DNA from: Bacteroidales bacterium
Lineage (GTDB): Bacteria; Bacteroidota; Bacteroidia; Bacteroidales; P3
Reading direction: 5' to 3'
DNA length: 19,165 nucleotides
Assembly: GCA_016281475.1 (NCBI GenBank)
Contig: JAEEIS010000233.1
Coordinates: 1-19,165 of the forward strand
Part shown: one piece after another, positions 16,563 to 19,165 of the stretch
Position numbering within the stretch: position 1 is the stretch's first letter
Layout: each line of letters begins with the position of its first letter
Made by a program: the position numbers and the translations under genes
The notes under the pieces: generated by a model
The model's database searches: none
Seen by the model: the letters and a program-made list of their open reading frames with translations, nothing else
Told to the model about the DNA's origin: nothing

Positions 16563-16605
16563 TAAGTTCAAAAAGAAATATTAACATCAAAATAACAAAC
16601 ACAAA

Positions 16606-17088
16606 ATGAAAAAGATAATTGTTCTTGCTGCACTAGTGATGATGTGCCAGACAATGGTTTTTGCCCAAAAGGAAAAGAGCGTTAAGGAGAGCGACGTGCC
16701 CGCCCGCTATGTGAAAGACTTCCAGAATCAGGCTAGAGAGGCCAAGAATGTCGCATGGACTATGGCTGTCGACAGCTCGGCCTATATGGCAACCTTTATC
16801 AACAGCGACGGTGACAAACAGGCTATCCGCTTCACTCCCAAGACCTCGGAGGAACGCTACTACATTGAGGAGAAATATTATCCCCACGACATCAAGGATT
16901 CGGTGGCCTCGATGTACCCGAAGCACAAAATCACTGAGATTTATGTCCGCAACTTGAAGGGGAAGATGACCTACCAGTGCCGTATTGCCCGCAAGAAATG
17001 CTGCCTCTTCGGCAAGAAGGAGAGCGACGTGAAGGTTATCTCGTTTGAGACCAACTGCAAGATTATCGAAGTGGTAGACGAATTGTAG
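16606..17088 (+). CDS. PepSY-like domain exported protein
   Basis: This is a small exported protein of the Bacteroidetes PepSY-like (beta-lactamase-inhibitor-protein-like) type, whose role is not established. The 160-residue product starts with a signal peptide (MKKIIVLAALVMMCQTMVFAQ). The mature region has the family pattern: VPARYVKDFQNQAREAKNVAW, then YMATFINSDGDKQAIRF, a turn, and DIKDSVASMYPKHKITEIYV. A basic, cysteine-containing loop (RIARKKCCLFGKKE) precedes the last strand. It stands alone, with its own complete promoter and a strong terminator, so it is monocistronic. Confidence 0.82.
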   Translation: MKKIIVLAALVMMCQTMVFAQKEKSVKESDVPARYVKDFQNQAREAKNVAWTMAVDSSAYMATFINSDGDKQAIRFTPKTSEERYYIEEKYYPHDIKDSVASMYPKHKITEIYVRNLKGKMTYQCRIARKKCCLFGKKESDVKVISFETNCKIIEVVDEL

Positions 17089-17121
17089 AAACTAGAAATT
17101 GTCCAGATTTGAGCCTTCTAC

Positions 17122-17160
17122 AACAAAAAAGGGCGGTCCGAACGGGATCGCCCTTTTGTT
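17122..17160 (+). terminator. Intrinsic terminator after the PepSY-like gene
   Basis: GGGCGGTCC (17131-17139), loop GAACG, then GGATCGCCC (17145-17153) form a 9-bp stem with one G-T wobble. It is flanked by AACAAAAAA and TTTTGTT, followed by a further T-tract at 17164-17171. The A/T flanks make it usable in both directions, so it may also stop read-through from tyrS. Confidence 0.9.
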
Positions 17161-17179
17161 ATTCTTTTTTTGAAAAAGG

Positions 17180-17300
17180 GGGTTAAAAGGGGAGTTATAG
17201 AAGGGAGTTAAAAAGGGAGTTAAAGGGGACAAATGATTGGTCGCCAAATGTATTGTCTATTTTAACTCCCATTTTTACTCCCAATTATACTTCCACTTTT
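17180..17300. repeat. Facing 12-bp-period repeat arrays beside tyrS
   Basis: The left array has GTTA at 17182, 17194, 17207 and 17219 in units like GGGAGTTAAAAA (period 12, once 13). The right array has ACT at 17265, 17277 and 17289 in units like TTTTTAACTCCC (period exactly 12). The two are reverse complements of each other across a spacer of about 35 nt, so the tyrS 3' untranslated RNA could form a long stem. The last unit touches the tyrS stop codon at 17299-17301. Confidence 0.75.
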
Positions 17301-18576
17301 ATTCAATGTTGAGCAGATAGTAGTTCTTCTTGCCTTTTTGGACAAGGATGCTGCCACAAGAGAGGATGTTGTCGGCGGTGAGGCGGCAGTCCTCGCCGAC
17401 TTTCGCCTTATTGATGGAGATGGAGTTCTGCTTGAGCTCGCGACGTATTTCGCCTTTGGAGGCGAACATGCCCACCTCGGCAGCGAGGTCGATGAGGCTG
17501 ACACCCTGATCAAGGGTGCTGCGGCTGACGGTGTACTGCGGTACACCCTCGAAGACGGAGAGGAGCGTGTCGCGGTCGAGACTGTTGAGTTGCTCTGTGG
17601 TGCCTTTGCCGAAGAGTAGTTCGGAGGCAGCAACGGCAGTCTCGTAGTCCTTCTCAGAATGGACGCGACAGGTGATGTCCTTGGCTAAGGCACGCTGCAG
17701 GACACGACGTTCGGGTGCCTCGGCATGCTGGCGTTCGAGTTCCTCAATCTCCTCCTTGGTGAAGAGGGTGAAGATGCGGATGTAGCGGGCGGTGTCGACA
17801 TCGGAGCAGTTGAGCCAAAACTGGTAGAACTTGTAGGGGCTGGTCTTCTTGGCATCGAGCCAAACGTTGCCACCCTCGGTCTTGCCGAACTTGGTGCCGT
17901 CGGCCTTGGTGATAAGCGGACAGGTGAGGGCATAGGCCTCGCCACCTTCCATACGGCGGATGAGCTCGGTGCCGGTGGTGATGTTGCCCCATTGGTCGGA
18001 GCCGCCCATTTGCAGACGGCAACCTTTGGTGCGATAGAGGGTGAGGAAGTCGAAAGCCTGCAGCAGCTGGTAGCTAAACTCGGTGAAGGAGAGTCCCGTC
18101 TCAAGGCGTTTCTTAACGCTGTCCTTGGTCATCATGTAGTTGACAGTGATGTGCTTGCCCACGTCGCGGATAAAGTCGAGGAAGAGATAGTCCTTCATCC
18201 AGTCGTAGTTGTTGACAATTTCCGCACCATTGACAGGGCTGTCGAAATCGAGGAAACGGGAGAGTTGTTGACGGATGCACTCGACGTTGTGCTGCACCTC
18301 TTCCGGGGTGAGGAGCTTACGCTCGGCAGCCTTGAAGGAGGGGTCGCCAATCATGCCCGTCGCGCCACCGACTAGGGCCAAGGGCTTATGCCCAGCCATC
18401 TGGAGGTGTTTGAGGAGCATAATGCTGACGAGGTGTCCGATATGGAGAGAGTCGGCGGTGGGGTCGATACCCACATAGGCAGTGGTTATTTCCTTTGAGA
18501 GATGCTCTTCGGTGCCGGGCATGATGTCGTGTATCATGCCACGCCAACGCAGTTCTTGAACGAGGTTTTGGTTCAT
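17299..18576 (-). CDS. tyrS: Tyrosyl-tRNA synthetase
   Basis: This class I aminoacyl-tRNA synthetase charges tRNA-Tyr with tyrosine in the cytoplasm. The 425-residue product has the family layout: nucleotide-binding fold with [14 protein letters not shown] (HIGH at residues 45-48), the tyrosine pocket region [29 protein letters not shown], and the signature loop KFGKT at 229-233 in place of KMSKS, as is usual for bacterial TyrRS. The C-terminus (about 355-420) is an S4 RNA-binding domain with SISINKAKV. Length is standard. No clear TAnnTTTG promoter was found between its start and the terminator upstream, where the sequence is a TATATA-rich stretch and a 7-bp repeat. No T-box leader is apparent. 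Confidence 0.97.
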   Translation of the reverse strand: MNQNLVQELRWRGMIHDIMPGTEEHLSKEITTAYVGIDPTADSLHIGHLVSIMLLKHLQMAGHKPLALVGGATGMIGDPSFKAAERKLLTPEEVQHNVECIRQQLSRFLDFDSPVNGAEIVNNYDWMKDYLFLDFIRDVGKHITVNYMMTKDSVKKRLETGLSFTEFSYQLLQAFDFLTLYRTKGCRLQMGGSDQWGNITTGTELIRRMEGGEAYALTCPLITKADGTKFGKTEGGNVWLDAKKTSPYKFYQFWLNCSDVDTARYIRIFTLFTKEEIEELERQHAEAPERRVLQRALAKDITCRVHSEKDYETAVAASELLFGKGTTEQLNSLDRDTLLSVFEGVPQYTVSRSTLDQGVSLIDLAAEVGMFASKGEIRRELKQNSISINKAKVGEDCRLTADNILSCGSILVQKGKKNYYLLNIE

Positions 18577-18609
18577 TGGTGATTGATGATTAGTGATTGG
18601 TGATTAGGA
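18575..18609. repeat. Heptad repeats at the tyrS start codon
   Basis: Five 7-bp units on the plus strand (ATTGGTG, ATTGATG, ATTAGTG, ATTGGTG, ATTAGGA) form the tyrS 5' leader; the first shares two bases with the start codon. The period is that of the RTTGAAA elements elsewhere, but the unit sequence is different and no inverted partner is seen. Confidence 0.7.
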
Positions 18610-18628
18610 TATATAAGGTATTATATAT

Positions 18629-18669
18629 AAAAAAGAGGTACTGTGTTCTTGGCGACCAGTACCTCTTTT
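18629..18669 (-). terminator. Intrinsic terminator of the T9SS cargo gene
   Basis: AAAAGAGGTACTG at 18631-18643 pairs perfectly with CAGTACCTCTTTT at 18657-18669 around a 13-nt loop. On the minus strand the stem is followed by a T-tract running into TATATATAA, and it begins 15 nt after the stop codon of the gene at 18685. It separates that gene from tyrS. Confidence 0.88.
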
Positions 18670-18684
18670 ATCATCTAATTAGTA

Positions 18685-19165
18685 TTATCTTACAATCAAT
18701 TTAGAAGTAGCCTTCTGGCCGCCAATGACGACATTGACCAGATACATGCCACGCTGGAGGCGCTGGCAGTCGAGGGTACGAGTGTGGACACCCTCGGAGA
18801 CGTGGCCCATGTTCTCGGAGTAGACAACCTTGCCAGAGAGGTCGTAGACACGCACAACGGCGTTGCCAGCCTGCAATACGGTCAGTTCCATAGTGGCGTT
18901 GTCGACAGCGGGGTTGGGATAGAAGCGGACTGCATTCTCACCAACATTGGCAATGCTGGGAATGTCAAGCTCGCCAGCGTAGTCTTCGGGGTCGACAATC
19001 TCGTTGGTGTGGTCGATAACATAAGTGCTGTCCATGAAGATACCACGGCCGTAGGTGCCGAAATACATAGCATAGGCATACTTGGTACGGGGGAACACAT
19101 AAGGCACTTCGGTGACACCGTCATGTCCGACATACTTGATGCGCGAATAGTTGTTTGTAACCTGA
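18685..19165 (-). CDS. T9SS-secreted protein, C-terminal part (runs off the window)
   Basis: Only the last 159 codons or so are present; the frame stays open to the window end, so the true start lies beyond 19165. The segment KYAYAMYFGTYGRGIFMDST resembles the closing blade of BNR/sialidase-type or sortilin-like beta-propeller proteins (GTYGRGI pattern), which is suggestive only. The final 75 residues or so are a typical Por secretion tail: NAVRFYPNPAVDNATMEL, AVVRVYDLSGKVVYSENMG, and LQRGMYLVNVVIGGQKATSK ending LIVR. The protein should therefore be exported and carried across the outer membrane by the type IX system. A GTG at 19107 could be mistaken for a start but is internal. A strong terminator follows. 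Confidence 0.85.
   Translation of the reverse strand, partial: QVTNNYSRIKYVGHDGVTEVPYVFPRTKYAYAMYFGTYGRGIFMDSTYVIDHTNEIVDPEDYAGELDIPSIANVGENAVRFYPNPAVDNATMELTVLQAGNAVVRVYDLSGKVVYSENMGHVSEGVHTRTLDCQRLQRGMYLVNVVIGGQKATSKLIVR

Overview
The window reads as chromosomal DNA of an uncultured, probably gut- or rumen-type Bacteroidales bacterium. Three things point there: promoters of the Bacteroidetes form (TTTG, about 20 nt, TAnnTTTG) sit before several genes; two proteins end in type IX secretion (Por) sorting tails; and the gene set is typical of the order (guaB beside PpiC/SurA chaperones, MoxR, DUF1846, FloA/NfeD, DUF2147, PepSY-like). Coding DNA is GC-rich with few overlaps, while spacers are AT-rich and repeat-laden. 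Genus cannot be fixed from sequence reading alone.

Layout. 1-619: non-coding, with small hairpins, a degenerate repeat element, a G-rich island and the guaB promoter. 620-8906 (+): guaB, a 696-aa PpiC-type foldase, surA, a MoxR AAA+ ATPase, an unrecognised exported protein and panB, all co-directional and possibly one or a few transcription units. 8912-8960: a perfect 16-bp inverted repeat between convergent genes. 8977-15278 (-): DUF1846 protein, a secreted M1 metallopeptidase with a T9SS tail, DUF2147 protein, then nfeD-floA. 15279-15962: about 680 bp without a convincing gene, holding a strong promoter, two perfect dyads and six 10-bp iterons. 15963-16463 (-): a toxin-antitoxin pair in which the RelE/ParE toxin is broken by a single-base frameshift. 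16606-17088 (+): PepSY-like exported protein with clear promoter and terminator. 17299-18576 (-): tyrS. 18685-19165 (-): the C-terminal part of a T9SS cargo protein running off the window.

Functionally the first block couples GTP synthesis (guaB) and pantothenate synthesis (panB) with envelope protein folding (two periplasmic PPIases) and a MoxR chaperone-type ATPase. The periplasmic foldases fit an organism that exports and secretes many proteins through the outer membrane. FloA and NfeD form the usual membrane-microdomain pair.

The most unusual aspect is the spacers. At least ten contain short-period degenerate tandem repeats, with a period specific to each: 7 bp at seven places (RTTGAAA-like, in several cases as facing inverted arms around a loop), 9 bp before the PPIase gene, 10 bp before the toxin locus and 12 bp beside tyrS. 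Three of the 7-bp elements share a TTGGCYRC core. Some touch start or stop codons, one is a near-perfect inverted repeat holding a promoter in its loop, and one is a candidate bidirectional terminator. This looks like a genome-wide spacer repeat system and is the best candidate here for something poorly described.
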